A stretch of DNA of 6,523 nt from Candidatus Poribacteria bacterium (GCA_027296925.1 JAPUIP010000746.1:1-6523); one strand, 5' to 3'; shown: positions 1 to 6,046, counted from the first letter of the stretch. Notes: generated from the sequence alone by a model not told the origin. Program-made: numbers and translations.

Positions 1-98
1 TATAGCTTTTCTTTGCATCTAAGACGTCCCCCTTGTACCCGTCGTAATACGTGAAAAACACTTCTGTTAAGAAATAAAGACTCGAGTTTTCAACAGGA

Positions 99-803
99 TC
101 ACTGATTGTTGGTCTGCTGTGTCAGTTGTCGCTGAAGTTCGGCACGCAACCGTGCCAATTCAGCTTCGGCAAGCTCGGCTCGTTCCTCAGTTTGTTCTGC
201 GCGTTCCTCTGCGAGTAACAGCCATGTTTGCGTTTGGGGATTGTATAAACCCAACTCGCCATCTGCCTTAAATCTGAGCGCTAAATCTAACACATTGCTC
301 GGTATCCGATCCGCCACCGGTGAAATTTGGACATAATCACCGTCAACGAGTCGATACCCTTGAAGCACAGGATTCAGATACTGATGGTCTGGGTCATAAA
401 GGAAATATTCCGAAACCCCAAGCACTTGAGCATACAACTCCTTCTTCCGATTCAAATCGGTACGATAGGTATTTTTGCTCGAAAGCTCAAGCACGAAATC
501 CGGTCCCTTGCCTTCTTCCCAGAGCAGATAAGTCCGACGCTGCTTTTTCTCGACTCCCAAGACGACAAACACATCAGGAGCAACGGATTTCCTGGGATTT
601 CCTTCCTCATAGTACAACAGCAAGTTACCGGAAACATAAACATCCGAACGATTTTGAAAGTGGTTTTTGAGCATTTCGATGAAATTGATCATCAGGTCGC
701 GATGCACGTCAGTTTCTGCCATAGGTTTGCCGTCCGATTCGGGATAATAAACTTGCCCATCCGCTGGGAGGGAATGGATTGTGGTGCCTTTTGAATTTGC
801 CAT
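99..803 (-). CDS. Uma2 family endonuclease-like protein (PD-(D/E)XK fold, DUF820)
   Basis: The product is about 234 residues and belongs to the Uma2 (DUF820) family, which has a restriction-endonuclease-like fold. The biological role of these proteins is poorly known. Visible core motifs are APDVFVV (Asp77), the acidic strand FVLELSSKNT (Glu106) and DLNRKKELYAQVLGVSEYFLYD, with the candidate catalytic Lys at 120/121. Residues about 197-229 form a Glu/Ala/Arg-rich heptad-like coiled coil (EERAEQTEERAELAEAEL), a common tail in this family that suggests oligomerisation. I chose the ATG at 803 because AAGGAG lies 9 nt upstream. The same frame stays open upstream to an ATG at 875 and a GTG at 887 that overlaps the ABC stop, but I see no good ribosome binding site there, and the Uma2-like sequence begins only after 803. 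The gene follows the ABC ATPase after 80 nt on the same strand and is probably co-transcribed with it. The family call is firm; nuclease activity is inferred. Confidence 0.88.
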   Translation of the reverse strand: MANSKGTTIHSLPADGQVYYPESDGKPMAETDVHRDLMINFIEMLKNHFQNRSDVYVSGNLLLYYEEGNPRKSVAPDVFVVLGVEKKQRRTYLLWEEGKGPDFVLELSSKNTYRTDLNRKKELYAQVLGVSEYFLYDPDHQYLNPVLQGYRLVDGDYVQISPVADRIPSNVLDLALRFKADGELGLYNPQTQTWLLLAEERAEQTEERAELAEAELARLRAELQRQLTQQTNNQ

Positions 804-812
804 CGGAAACAT

Positions 813-818
813 CTCCTT
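813..818 (-). promoter_or_regulatory. Ribosome binding site that sets the Uma2 start
   Basis: Reading the minus strand, AAGGAG is followed by nine bases and then ATG GCA at 803. It is the only strong Shine-Dalgarno-like sequence near the several in-frame start candidates (887 GTG, 875 ATG, 812 ATG, 803 ATG). It therefore favours the shorter protein, because the ATG at 812 directly abuts the site. Confidence 0.65.
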
Positions 819-883
819 GTCACAGAATTGAGTGTCTGATGAAATCGTAGCCTCTGCGCGCGATGATTCGCTCATTCGTCCAT

Positions 884-2395
884 TCACCGATTGACGGATT
901 CGCCACCCGCCATTAATAATCCGATTTTGGATAGATCTTCCCGAAACGGCGTTGCCTCCGTCAGCTTGCCTTGATACATGACAAAAATTCGGTCGCTCAA
1001 CCCCAGGACCTCGTCGAGTTCTGTCGAAATCAGCAGCACCGCGTGGCCATGCCGGCGTTGTTCGAGAAGCCGCTGGTGTACGTAATCGGTTGCGCCGATG
1101 TCCAAGCCGCGCGTTGGATTCACAGCGAGCAGCAATTCGGGGGCTTGCGAAAGCTCTCGTGCGATAACAACCTTCTGCTGATTCCCCCCGGATAAAGATT
1201 TCGCCAGTGCACCCCGATTGGTTGTCCGCACGTCATAGTCTCGAATCAGTGCATCGGCATCGGCATCGATTCGCTTCCGATCGAGTTGGAAGCCCTTTTG
1301 GTAGCGTTTCAGCCGATGGACGTTGAGAATCAGATTCTCGGCGATGGTGAAGTTCAGGATGAGGCCGGCGGTCTGGCGGTCTTCAGGGATGTAGCCATAT
1401 CCCAGTTGGCGACTCTTGCTTGGCGGAAGATTGGTGATTTCCGCCTTGTTAAAACGGATGCTGCCACGTTCAGCTTTCCGCAACCCGACGATGGCTTCTA
1501 CCAGTTCGATTTGTCCATTGCCGTCAACGCCGGCGATTCCAACGATTTCGCCGGCACGGGCATCAAATGAGCAACCGTCAACAGCGACCTGATCATGGTG
1601 TCCAACGACGGTAAGCGAGCAGATTTCAAGGCGGACATCCCCGGCAACTTGAGGGGGCCGCTCAATCAGCGGCAATTCATGTCCGACCATCTGTCGCGCC
1701 AAATCTGCTGGGGAAGTTTCATCGACTCTCGTCGTTACAACATTTCTGCCACGACGCAACACGGTGATCCGATCACTGAGCGCCATAACCTCCTTCAGTT
1801 TATGGCTGATGAAGATGATCGAATGGCCGTCGTCCCTGAGGCGACGGAGGATGTCGAAGAGTTCCGCGATTTCTGGGGAGGACAGCGCCGCGGTCGGTTC
1901 GTCGAGAATGAGAATCCGTGCAGCCGCCGAAAGCGCCTTAAGAATCTCAACACGCTGTTGAAGGCCAACAGAAAGCTGCCAGACCTTAGCACGTGGCGGA
2001 ATGGATAAACCGTAACGCGCGGAGAGCTCAAAGACATGTTGTTCCGCGTCCTTCCGGCGGAATCGAAATTTGCCGCGCCCGGAACTGAGGGCAATATTCT
2101 CGGCGACGCTCAATGAGGGAACGAGCATAAAGTGCTGATGCACCATACCGATTCCGCGAGCGATTGCGGTGTTCGGCGAATCCATGACAACCGGCTTTCC
2201 ATCGATCCGAATCTCGCCCGAATCCGGTTGATACAAACCGTAGATCAGGTTCATGAGCGTGGACTTGCCCGCCCCGTTTTCGCCGAGCAGGGCGTGAATC
2301 TCCCCTTGCTGCAGGGAAAAACCCACGCCATCCACAGCGACGTTATTCCCGAATGCCTTGGTGATGCCACAGATCTCAAGTGCGAGCGATGTCAA
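884..2395 (-). CDS. ABC transporter ATP-binding protein, double NBD, BMP/nucleoside (carbohydrate-type) family
   Basis: This 503-residue cytoplasmic ATPase carries two nucleotide-binding domains in one chain. That is the layout of the RbsA/MglA-like proteins that energise BMP-type nucleoside importers (YufO/NupO class). Domain 1 (about 6-240) is canonical: Walker A GENGAGKST (38-46), Q-loop Gln87, signature LSVGLQQRVEIL (141-152), Walker B ILILDEPTAAL (161-171) and H-loop His198. Domain 2 (about 255-500) is degenerate at the Walker A (GVDGNGQIEL, 289-298) but keeps LSGGNQQK (401-408). It has Asn426 in place of the catalytic Glu after Walker B (LLLAVNPTRGLD) and Thr458 at the H-loop. Asymmetry of this kind is usual in the family, so one composite ATP site is probably catalytic. 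The start is TTG at 2395: an in-frame TGA lies 18 nt upstream, AAGGGA precedes it with about 10 nt spacing, and the ABC fold starts right after it. It follows the binding-protein gene by 28 nt. No permease gene is in the window. Confidence 0.93.
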   Translation of the reverse strand: MTSLALEICGITKAFGNNVAVDGVGFSLQQGEIHALLGENGAGKSTLMNLIYGLYQPDSGEIRIDGKPVVMDSPNTAIARGIGMVHQHFMLVPSLSVAENIALSSGRGKFRFRRKDAEQHVFELSARYGLSIPPRAKVWQLSVGLQQRVEILKALSAAARILILDEPTAALSSPEIAELFDILRRLRDDGHSIIFISHKLKEVMALSDRITVLRRGRNVVTTRVDETSPADLARQMVGHELPLIERPPQVAGDVRLEICSLTVVGHHDQVAVDGCSFDARAGEIVGIAGVDGNGQIELVEAIVGLRKAERGSIRFNKAEITNLPPSKSRQLGYGYIPEDRQTAGLILNFTIAENLILNVHRLKRYQKGFQLDRKRIDADADALIRDYDVRTTNRGALAKSLSGGNQQKVVIARELSQAPELLLAVNPTRGLDIGATDYVHQRLLEQRRHGHAVLLISTELDEVLGLSDRIFVMYQGKLTEATPFREDLSKIGLLMAGGESVNR

Positions 2396-2423
2396 CAGTT
2401 GCGTGTCCCTTCACTTTTTTGGA

Positions 2424-3413
2424 CTAAAATTTCACGCGCGGCGCCTTGAACTCACCGGTGAGAATTTTTTGGCGGACTTCCTCGACCTTCGCTTGTACCG
2501 CTTCTGGAATTCGATCCTTGAGTGTCGGGTTGTAAATCAGTTTCACCGTCTCATCGAGTGCCATCCCCATCCACATGATCTTGGGTTCAAATTTCCCGGT
2601 TTTAACCAGATTGGCGGCATAAACAAACGCTTTTGTATCGATAGCAGCACTCGCCAGAATCGCCGACGGGGCGATGTCGTTCTGATCTCGGTTGGATCCG
2701 AACGCATAAATATCTTTACCGGCTTTACGGCTCTCCTCGACCGCATGGAACACCCCGCGTCCAGCGGCATCGGCGTTATGGAAGATGAAATCAGCGCCTT
2801 CCGCAATTTGGGACAGCGTTAACTCCTTCGCCTTCCCGATATTTTCCCAGTCGCCGACATAAGATCGAGATACTTTAACATCTGGATTGACAGATTTTGC
2901 CCCCGCCTCAAAAGCCAGGAATGTGCTTTGAATCGGCGGTATATTCATACCCCCGACAAGCCCAATCTTCCCCGTCTTCGTCATCATGCCGGAGATGATG
3001 CCCAGTAGATAAGTCGCCTCCTCAAGCTCAAAGACGATTGGGGATACATTCTCCAAAACCGTATTCCCAGAAGTGGTGATAAACACAGTTTCAGGGAAAT
3101 CGGCGGCGACCGCTTTTGCCGGCTCCTGATATTCAAAGCCGTGCCCAAAGATCAGATCGTATCCCTTGCTGGCGTAGAATCGAAAATGTTCCTCCCACTG
3201 TGATGGCGTCTTACTTTCGACATGGCTGACTTGCGCGCCAAGCTCCGCTTCGATTCGTTTGAGCCCTTCGTATGCTAGCGCATTCCAGCCGGCGTCGCTG
3301 ATCGAGCCCGGCACTAACATAGCGACTTTGAATTCATCCGCCTTGGCTGTCGCATTCGTGAATCCAAACAATAAAAGCAGTAAACTCGAAATAATCCAGG
3401 TCTGCTTTCCCAT
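2424..3413 (-). CDS. BMP family ABC transporter substrate-binding protein (PnrA/BmpA-like)
   Basis: The product is 329 residues and is a periplasmic solute receptor of the BMP (basic membrane protein) family, whose known ligands are mainly purine nucleosides or bases. Residues 1-25 form a Sec signal peptide: Lys3, a hydrophobic run at 7-18, and probable cleavage after ATAKA. There is no lipobox Cys, so the mature protein should be soluble in a periplasm. Family signatures are VPGSISDAGWNALAYEGL (34-51, with Trp43 at the ligand-stacking position often held by an aromatic residue), GHGFEYQEP (90-98), FELEEATYLLG (128-138), GLVGGMNIPP (151-160) and HNADAAGRGVF (212-222). The ATG at 3413 is preceded by GAGG with 7 nt spacing. 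The gene leads the unit with the ABC ATPase 28 nt downstream and has a perfect consensus promoter in front. The family is clear. The ligand is not: a purine nucleoside or related compound is the default guess. Confidence 0.93.
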   Translation of the reverse strand: MGKQTWIISSLLLLLFGFTNATAKADEFKVAMLVPGSISDAGWNALAYEGLKRIEAELGAQVSHVESKTPSQWEEHFRFYASKGYDLIFGHGFEYQEPAKAVAADFPETVFITTSGNTVLENVSPIVFELEEATYLLGIISGMMTKTGKIGLVGGMNIPPIQSTFLAFEAGAKSVNPDVKVSRSYVGDWENIGKAKELTLSQIAEGADFIFHNADAAGRGVFHAVEESRKAGKDIYAFGSNRDQNDIAPSAILASAAIDTKAFVYAANLVKTGKFEPKIMWMGMALDETVKLIYNPTLKDRIPEAVQAKVEEVRQKILTGEFKAPRVKF

Positions 3414-3447
3414 AAAAACACCTCAACAAAGGATTCGGCGCGCTATT

Positions 3448-3508
3448 CTTGACAACTGCTGCGCCGTTGAGATTTCCAATTATATGACACACGCAATGGG
3501 TTGTCAAG
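3448..3508. repeat. 9-bp inverted repeat bracketing the BMP promoter (candidate operator pair)
   Basis: CTTGACAAC at 3448-3456 is the exact reverse complement of GTTGTCAAG at 3500-3508. The right arm covers the -35 box of the BMP promoter, and the left arm lies about 16-24 nt downstream of the expected transcription start. The arm centres are 52 bp apart, close to five helical turns, so proteins bound at both would face the same side of the DNA. An operator role is inferred. The resemblance of the arms to a -35 hexamer may explain part of the match. Confidence 0.4.
3479..3507 (-). promoter_or_regulatory. Sigma70-type promoter of the BMP/ABC/Uma2 unit
   Basis: On the minus strand, TTGACA (3507-3502) and TATAAT (3484-3479) are separated by exactly 17 bp, so both hexamers match consensus at every base. 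A start of transcription is expected near 3472. That gives a leader of about 58 nt before the BMP ATG at 3413. The -35 box lies inside one arm of a 9-bp inverted repeat. Confidence 0.8.
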
Positions 3509-3640
3509 CCTATTCGCTACCCCTTGCAGTCTGATTTTTGGGAGACCGCCGATAGCAATCTCAAGCCCAATTTCTCTGACGCGCAATCGGATGAAGGCCA
3601 ATCGATGAGTCGAGCGTTCTCCCAGCGATGCACAGCTCAA

Positions 3641-4108
3641 TCATCCCTCAGCCGAGTGTTCCGCATCACGGATAATTTGGAGAATGTCGTCGGGGGATTC
3701 TGCCGCCAATACCCGTTCGCGAATATGAGATTGGCCGAAGATACGAGTAATCTGACTCAAAAGCCTGAGATAGCGCGAATTCCGATGTTCTGGAATCGCT
3801 ATGAGAAAAATGAAATACGTTGGCCGATGATCGAGAGCATCAAAGTCGATCCCTGACTGACAGACGCCCAAGCAGACCATCAGCTTTTTCGCATGCGAGA
3901 TCTTGGCATGGGGAATAGCGAGTCCATTAGCAAGTCCGGTGGACTGAAGGGCCTCGCGCTCAAATACACTCCTTCTGAATTCATCTCGATTTTGAATGCC
4001 ACCGGTCTCAAAAGATAAATCAATGAGTTCGTCAATCAGATCATTTTTGTCAGCGCTTAGGGGGTTGATCTGGATTCGGGAGATAGAAAGTGCCTCTGAA
4101 AGTCTCAT
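3641..4108 (-). CDS. PTS sugar transporter subunit IIA, fructose/mannitol/Ntr type (PTS_EIIA_2)
   Basis: This 155-residue single-domain protein matches the EIIA(Fru/Mtl/Ntr) fold, which takes a phosphoryl group from HPr/NPr on an active-site histidine. That site is His67 in GLANGLAIPHAKI (59-71). The N-terminal helix KNDLIDELIDLSFETGGI (21-38), FEREALQSTGL (49-59), GIDFDALDHRPTYFIFLIAIPE (86-107) and YLRLLSQITRIF (113-124) follow the family order. The second His usual just before the LxxL helix (HLxxL) appears as Tyr113, which may affect phosphotransfer. No EIIB, EIIC, HPr or EI gene is nearby, so a regulatory role, as for Ntr-type EIIA, is likelier than sugar transport. The ATG at 4108 has a very strong GGAGGAGGT just upstream (4119-4111). 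The gene diverges from the mutarotase and has its own promoter about 160 bp upstream, giving a leader of roughly 150 nt. The family is firm; the role is inferred. Confidence 0.9.
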   Translation of the reverse strand: MRLSEALSISRIQINPLSADKNDLIDELIDLSFETGGIQNRDEFRRSVFEREALQSTGLANGLAIPHAKISHAKKLMVCLGVCQSGIDFDALDHRPTYFIFLIAIPEHRNSRYLRLLSQITRIFGQSHIRERVLAAESPDDILQIIRDAEHSAEG

Positions 4109-4268
4109 ACACCTCCTCCGAAACGAATCTGGCTTTGCTCCATCTCATCAGCGTATTGTTTGCAAATGGGAACGCGAAACAGAGGCATTGCTCAGTTGCA
4201 GATGCCCAACAACGTGGTTTTCCATGTCGGCGTAGAAAGTTGGACAAAGCCAAGATTAAGATGACCTA

Positions 4269-4298
4269 ATTATAGGCGAAAAGCGCGCAATCTGTCAA
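4269..4298 (-). promoter_or_regulatory. Sigma70-type promoter of the EIIA gene
   Basis: On the minus strand, TTGACA (4298-4293) and TATAAT (4274-4269) are both perfect consensus, with an 18-bp spacer. Transcription should start near 4262. That leaves an unusually long leader of about 150 nt before the EIIA ATG at 4108, in which I see no convincing gene or riboswitch. Confidence 0.72.
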
Positions 4299-4329
4299 AA
4301 GATTTCCGATGCAATTTGCTATTGACAGA
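4291..4329. repeat. 8-bp inverted repeat across the divergent -35 boxes
   Basis: TCTGTCAA (4291-4298) and TTGACAGA (4322-4329) are exact reverse complements with centres 31 bp apart, about three helical turns. Each arm contains the -35 hexamer of one of the two divergent promoters (EIIA leftward, mutarotase rightward). Six of the eight bases are simply the two facing TTGACA boxes, so only two further bases per arm argue for a shared regulator site. Confidence 0.35.
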
Positions 4330-4350
4330 ACCCGAAAGTTCAGTAATAAT
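4322..4350 (+). promoter_or_regulatory. Sigma70-type promoter of the mutarotase gene
   Basis: TTGACA (4322-4327) is followed after 17 bp by AATAAT (4345-4350), one mismatch from the -10 consensus. Transcription should start near 4357, with a leader of about 90 nt to the ATG at 4447. The -35 box is 23 bp from the -35 box of the divergent EIIA promoter. Confidence 0.72.
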
Positions 4351-4446
4351 TGCGCAAGGACGGCATTGATGGCAACAGGATTATCACAGTTTTATCCAAC
4401 TGCTGTTTTCAACTGAGTAGCAGTGCTGTTATAGAAGGAGACGACA

Positions 4447-4779
4447 ATGAAGCATTTCGGTTTGACGCTCAATCTGAAAGCTGATCCGGATATCATCGAG
4501 CAGTATAAAGCGTACCACCGTGACGTTTGGCCTGAGGTGTTAGCAAGCCTCAAAACGATTGGCATCACGAAGATGAACATCTACCTGCTCGGTCGCCGGC
4601 TGTTCATGGCGATGGAAACGGTTGATGAATTTGACGTTGAGCGCGATTTTCCACGATACCTCGAACAGCACCCGCGCTGTCGTGAGTGGGATGAACTGAT
4701 GCGGACGTATCAAGAACCGGTTCCTGAAGCAAAGCCGGACGAATGGTGGGCCCTGATGGAGCTCGCTTTTGAGCTCTAA
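4447..4779 (+). CDS. L-rhamnose/L-fucose mutarotase family protein (DUF718, COG3254)
   Basis: This 110-residue cytoplasmic enzyme of the RhaM family interconverts the alpha and beta anomers of a 6-deoxy-L-sugar so that the following isomerase or dehydrogenase gets the right anomer. The family's Tyr-x3-His pair is present as Tyr20 and His24 in YKAYHRDVWPE (20-30), matching the Tyr18/His22 pair I recall for E. coli RhaM. IYLLGRRLFMAME (45-57) forms the central ferredoxin-like strands. The ending CREWDELM (78-85), then PVPEAKPDEWWALMELAFEL (91-110), looks more like the L-fucose mutarotase branch of COG3254 than like E. coli RhaM. The substrate is therefore left open, with L-fucose slightly favoured. 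The start is secure: AAGGAG (4435-4440) lies 6 nt before the ATG. It is probably monocistronic, because the next gene has its own promoter. No rhamnose or fucose isomerase, kinase or aldolase is nearby. Confidence 0.92.
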   Translation: MKHFGLTLNLKADPDIIEQYKAYHRDVWPEVLASLKTIGITKMNIYLLGRRLFMAMETVDEFDVERDFPRYLEQHPRCREWDELMRTYQEPVPEAKPDEWWALMELAFEL

Positions 4780-4851
4780 TCACGAGAGAAACGCTGACTC
4801 AACAGGAAGGGCCTACGCTCGTGTAACGGACTGCGCGACGTGCATTGTGGC

Positions 4852-4881
4852 TTGACAGGTGCGCTCGCAACTTGATATACT
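4852..4881 (+). promoter_or_regulatory. Sigma70-type promoter of the E1 alpha gene
   Basis: TTGACA (4852-4857) and TATACT (4876-4881; one mismatch) are separated by 18 bp. The start of transcription is expected near 4888, giving a leader of about 62 nt that contains a perfect 14-bp palindrome just before the ribosome binding site. Confidence 0.72.
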
Positions 4882-4918
4882 GAATACGAATCCATCCATA
4901 AATAGACCTGTATCAATA

Positions 4919-4932
4919 GCCGAAATTTCGGC
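4919..4932. promoter_or_regulatory. 14-bp perfect palindrome in the E1 alpha leader
   Basis: GCCGAAATTTCGGC is a perfect dyad with no loop. It lies about 31 nt after the expected transcription start and 5 bp before the GAGGAG ribosome binding site (4937-4942). A loopless palindrome suits a dimeric DNA-binding regulator better than an RNA hairpin. Binding here could block elongation or initiation. The role is inferred from position and symmetry only. Confidence 0.4.
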
Positions 4933-4949
4933 ACGTGAGGAGATGAATT

Positions 4950-5930
4950 ATGCCAAGACCGAGCAAAGAGTTGATGCTCCAGATGTATCGCAAAATGATG
5001 GAGATTCGGCAGTTTGAAGAAGCCGCTAGTGAACTCTACCAAAGAGGGGAATTGCCGGGATTCCTCCATCTCTATATTGGTGAAGAAGCGACGGCGGTCG
5101 GCGTGTGCTCAAACCTGAATGACGACGATTATATTACGAGCACACACCGTGGACACGGGCATTTCATTGCCAAAGGCGGGAAGCGCGACCGCATGATGGC
5201 GGAGCTTTTCGCAAAGACAACGGGATATTGCAAAGGCAAAGGCGGTTCGATGCACATCGCCGATGTTTCGCTGGGTATTTTGGGAGCGAATGGCGTCGTC
5301 GGCGCAGGGATTCCAATGGCGAACGGCGCGGCACTCTCGGCGAAAATGCAAGGCACCAAAAAGGTCGCGGTCGCATTTTTCGGCGACGGTGCCACCAATC
5401 AGGGCGTCTTTCATGAATCGCTGAACCTTGCCGCTGTATGGGAACTTCCCGAGATTTTGGTCTGCGAAAACAATCAATACGGCATGGGAACCCCACAGAG
5501 AGAGCATCAGAAGGTTACGGATATCTCGATCCGCGCCGAGTCTTATGGCATGCCGGGAATACGAGTCGATGGGAATAACATCTTTGAAGTCTATGATGCG
5601 ACTTATGAAGCGGTTGAGAGAGCACGCAACGGTGGCGGCCCTACCCTTATCGATTGTAACACCTATCGGTTCCGCGGGCATCACATCGGGGATCCGGGCA
5701 CATCTTATCGAGATCGCACGGAAGTCGAAGAGTGGCAAAAACGGGATCCGATTGCGTATCTCAAAAAGGTCCTTGTTGAGGAGGAAAGCGTCGCGGAAAC
5801 AGACCTCGAAGCCATTGATCAGGAACTGCGAGATGACCTTGAAGCGGCGATTGATTTCGCGAGAAGTAGTCCCTCGCCTCGCCCAGAGGATGCCCTGGAA
5901 GATCTGTATGCCGGCGGCATCCGGCCATGA
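4950..5930 (+). CDS. Thiamine-diphosphate-dependent 2-oxoacid dehydrogenase E1 component, alpha subunit (pyruvate/acetoin dehydrogenase type)
   Basis: The product is 326 residues, the usual full length for the alpha chain of alpha2beta2 E1 enzymes. These decarboxylate pyruvate or cleave acetoin with thiamine diphosphate and pass the acyl group to a lipoyl E2. Visible marks are RQFEEAASELYQRGELPGFLHLYIGEEATAVG (20-51), STHRGHGH (64-71), GKGGSMHI (96-103), the thiamine-diphosphate/Mg motif from GDG (145-147) to CENNQYGMGTP (172-182), and the active-site loop TYRFRGHHIGDPGTSYR (238-254). The loop has His245 after GH where many pyruvate dehydrogenases have Ser, which leans towards acetoin or general TPP-dehydrogenase members. 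The start ATG has GAGGAG 7 nt upstream (4937-4942). The partner E1 beta gene, usually next and overlapping, is absent; an 18-codon frame overlaps the stop instead. No E2 or E3 gene is present. The family is sure; the substrate is not. Confidence 0.93.
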   Translation: MPRPSKELMLQMYRKMMEIRQFEEAASELYQRGELPGFLHLYIGEEATAVGVCSNLNDDDYITSTHRGHGHFIAKGGKRDRMMAELFAKTTGYCKGKGGSMHIADVSLGILGANGVVGAGIPMANGAALSAKMQGTKKVAVAFFGDGATNQGVFHESLNLAAVWELPEILVCENNQYGMGTPQREHQKVTDISIRAESYGMPGIRVDGNNIFEVYDATYEAVERARNGGGPTLIDCNTYRFRGHHIGDPGTSYRDRTEVEEWQKRDPIAYLKKVLVEEESVAETDLEAIDQELRDDLEAAIDFARSSPSPRPEDALEDLYAGGIRP

Positions 5931-5983
5931 GCGAGCTGATGTATCAATGCACTTTACGAGGAAATGCGTTCATAAATTTATGA
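5927..5983 (+). other. 18-codon open frame overlapping the E1 alpha stop (possible E1 beta start remnant)
   Basis: An ATG overlaps the E1 alpha stop as ATGA, the usual arrangement for a translationally coupled partner. It encodes MSELMYQCTLRGNAFINL and then stops. The first seven residues resemble how E1 beta chains commonly begin (short acidic/aromatic lead such as M-S-E-L-x-Y). The rest does not look like E1 beta. It may be the stump of a deleted E1 beta gene or chance. Confidence 0.2.
5970..5983. promoter_or_regulatory. 14-bp perfect AT-rich palindrome downstream of E1 alpha
   Basis: TCATAAATTTATGA is a perfect loopless dyad 40 bp after the E1 alpha stop and about 100 bp before the cyclase-like frame. 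It shares the AAATTT centre with the palindrome in the E1 alpha leader. It also overlaps TATGAT (5979-5984), a possible -10 box, but I find no good -35 at a proper distance. A regulator site is inferred. Confidence 0.3.
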
Positions 5984-6023
5984 TGGTATTGAATGAGGAA
6001 CTTCAACCCACGCTCTACGTCAT

Positions 6024-6046
6024 TGCGCCAGATTGAGCGAGGCGCA
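6024..6046 (+). other. Short GC-rich hairpin between E1 alpha and the cyclase-like frame
   Basis: TGCGCC (6024-6029) can pair with GGCGCA (6041-6046) around an 11-nt loop. No T-tract follows, so it is not a standard intrinsic terminator. It could act as a weak pause site or mean nothing. Confidence 0.2.

Noticed and set aside
327..794. Plus-strand open frame opposite the Uma2 gene
   Set aside because: It is antisense to a well supported gene and has no start signal or recognisable motif.
3449..3454. Plus-strand TTGACA as a -35 box
   Set aside because: No acceptable -10 hexamer lies 16-18 bp downstream, and no plus-strand gene follows; it is better seen as an arm of the inverted repeat.
3538..3627. 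Inverted repeat TGGGAGA/TCTCCCA between EIIA and BMP as terminator of EIIA
   Set aside because: The arms are about 70 bp apart and there is no T-tract.
3443..3640. Minus-strand 65-codon frame (TTG start) directly after the EIIA stop, and a 27-codon ATGA-overlapping frame (3561-3644)
   Set aside because: The first runs through the BMP promoter and both lack ribosome binding sites and recognisable sequence. The ATGA overlap alone is weak evidence.
4050..4253. Minus-strand 67-codon frame in the EIIA leader and start
   Set aside because: It has a TTG start without a Shine-Dalgarno sequence and mostly overlaps EIIA in another frame with odd composition.
4387..4424. Alternative small hairpins in the mutarotase leader (CAGTT/AACTG and ACTGCT/AGCAGT)
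   Set aside because: The stems are only 5-6 bp with large or AT-rich loops and no T-tract; expected by chance.
4759..4776. GAGCTC repeated around GCTTTT at the end of the mutarotase gene as a terminator
   Set aside because: It lies inside the coding end, and no T-run follows the second arm.
5109..5738. Long open frame antisense to E1 alpha (about 209 codons)
   Set aside because: It lies wholly within the clearly coding E1 alpha gene, shows no recognisable domain and reads like an antisense shadow of its codon bias.
5428..6036. Long plus-strand frame overlapping the second half of E1 alpha and running past its stop
   Set aside because: It has arginine/serine-rich out-of-frame composition, no ribosome binding site and no family likeness; E1 alpha in the other frame is unambiguous.
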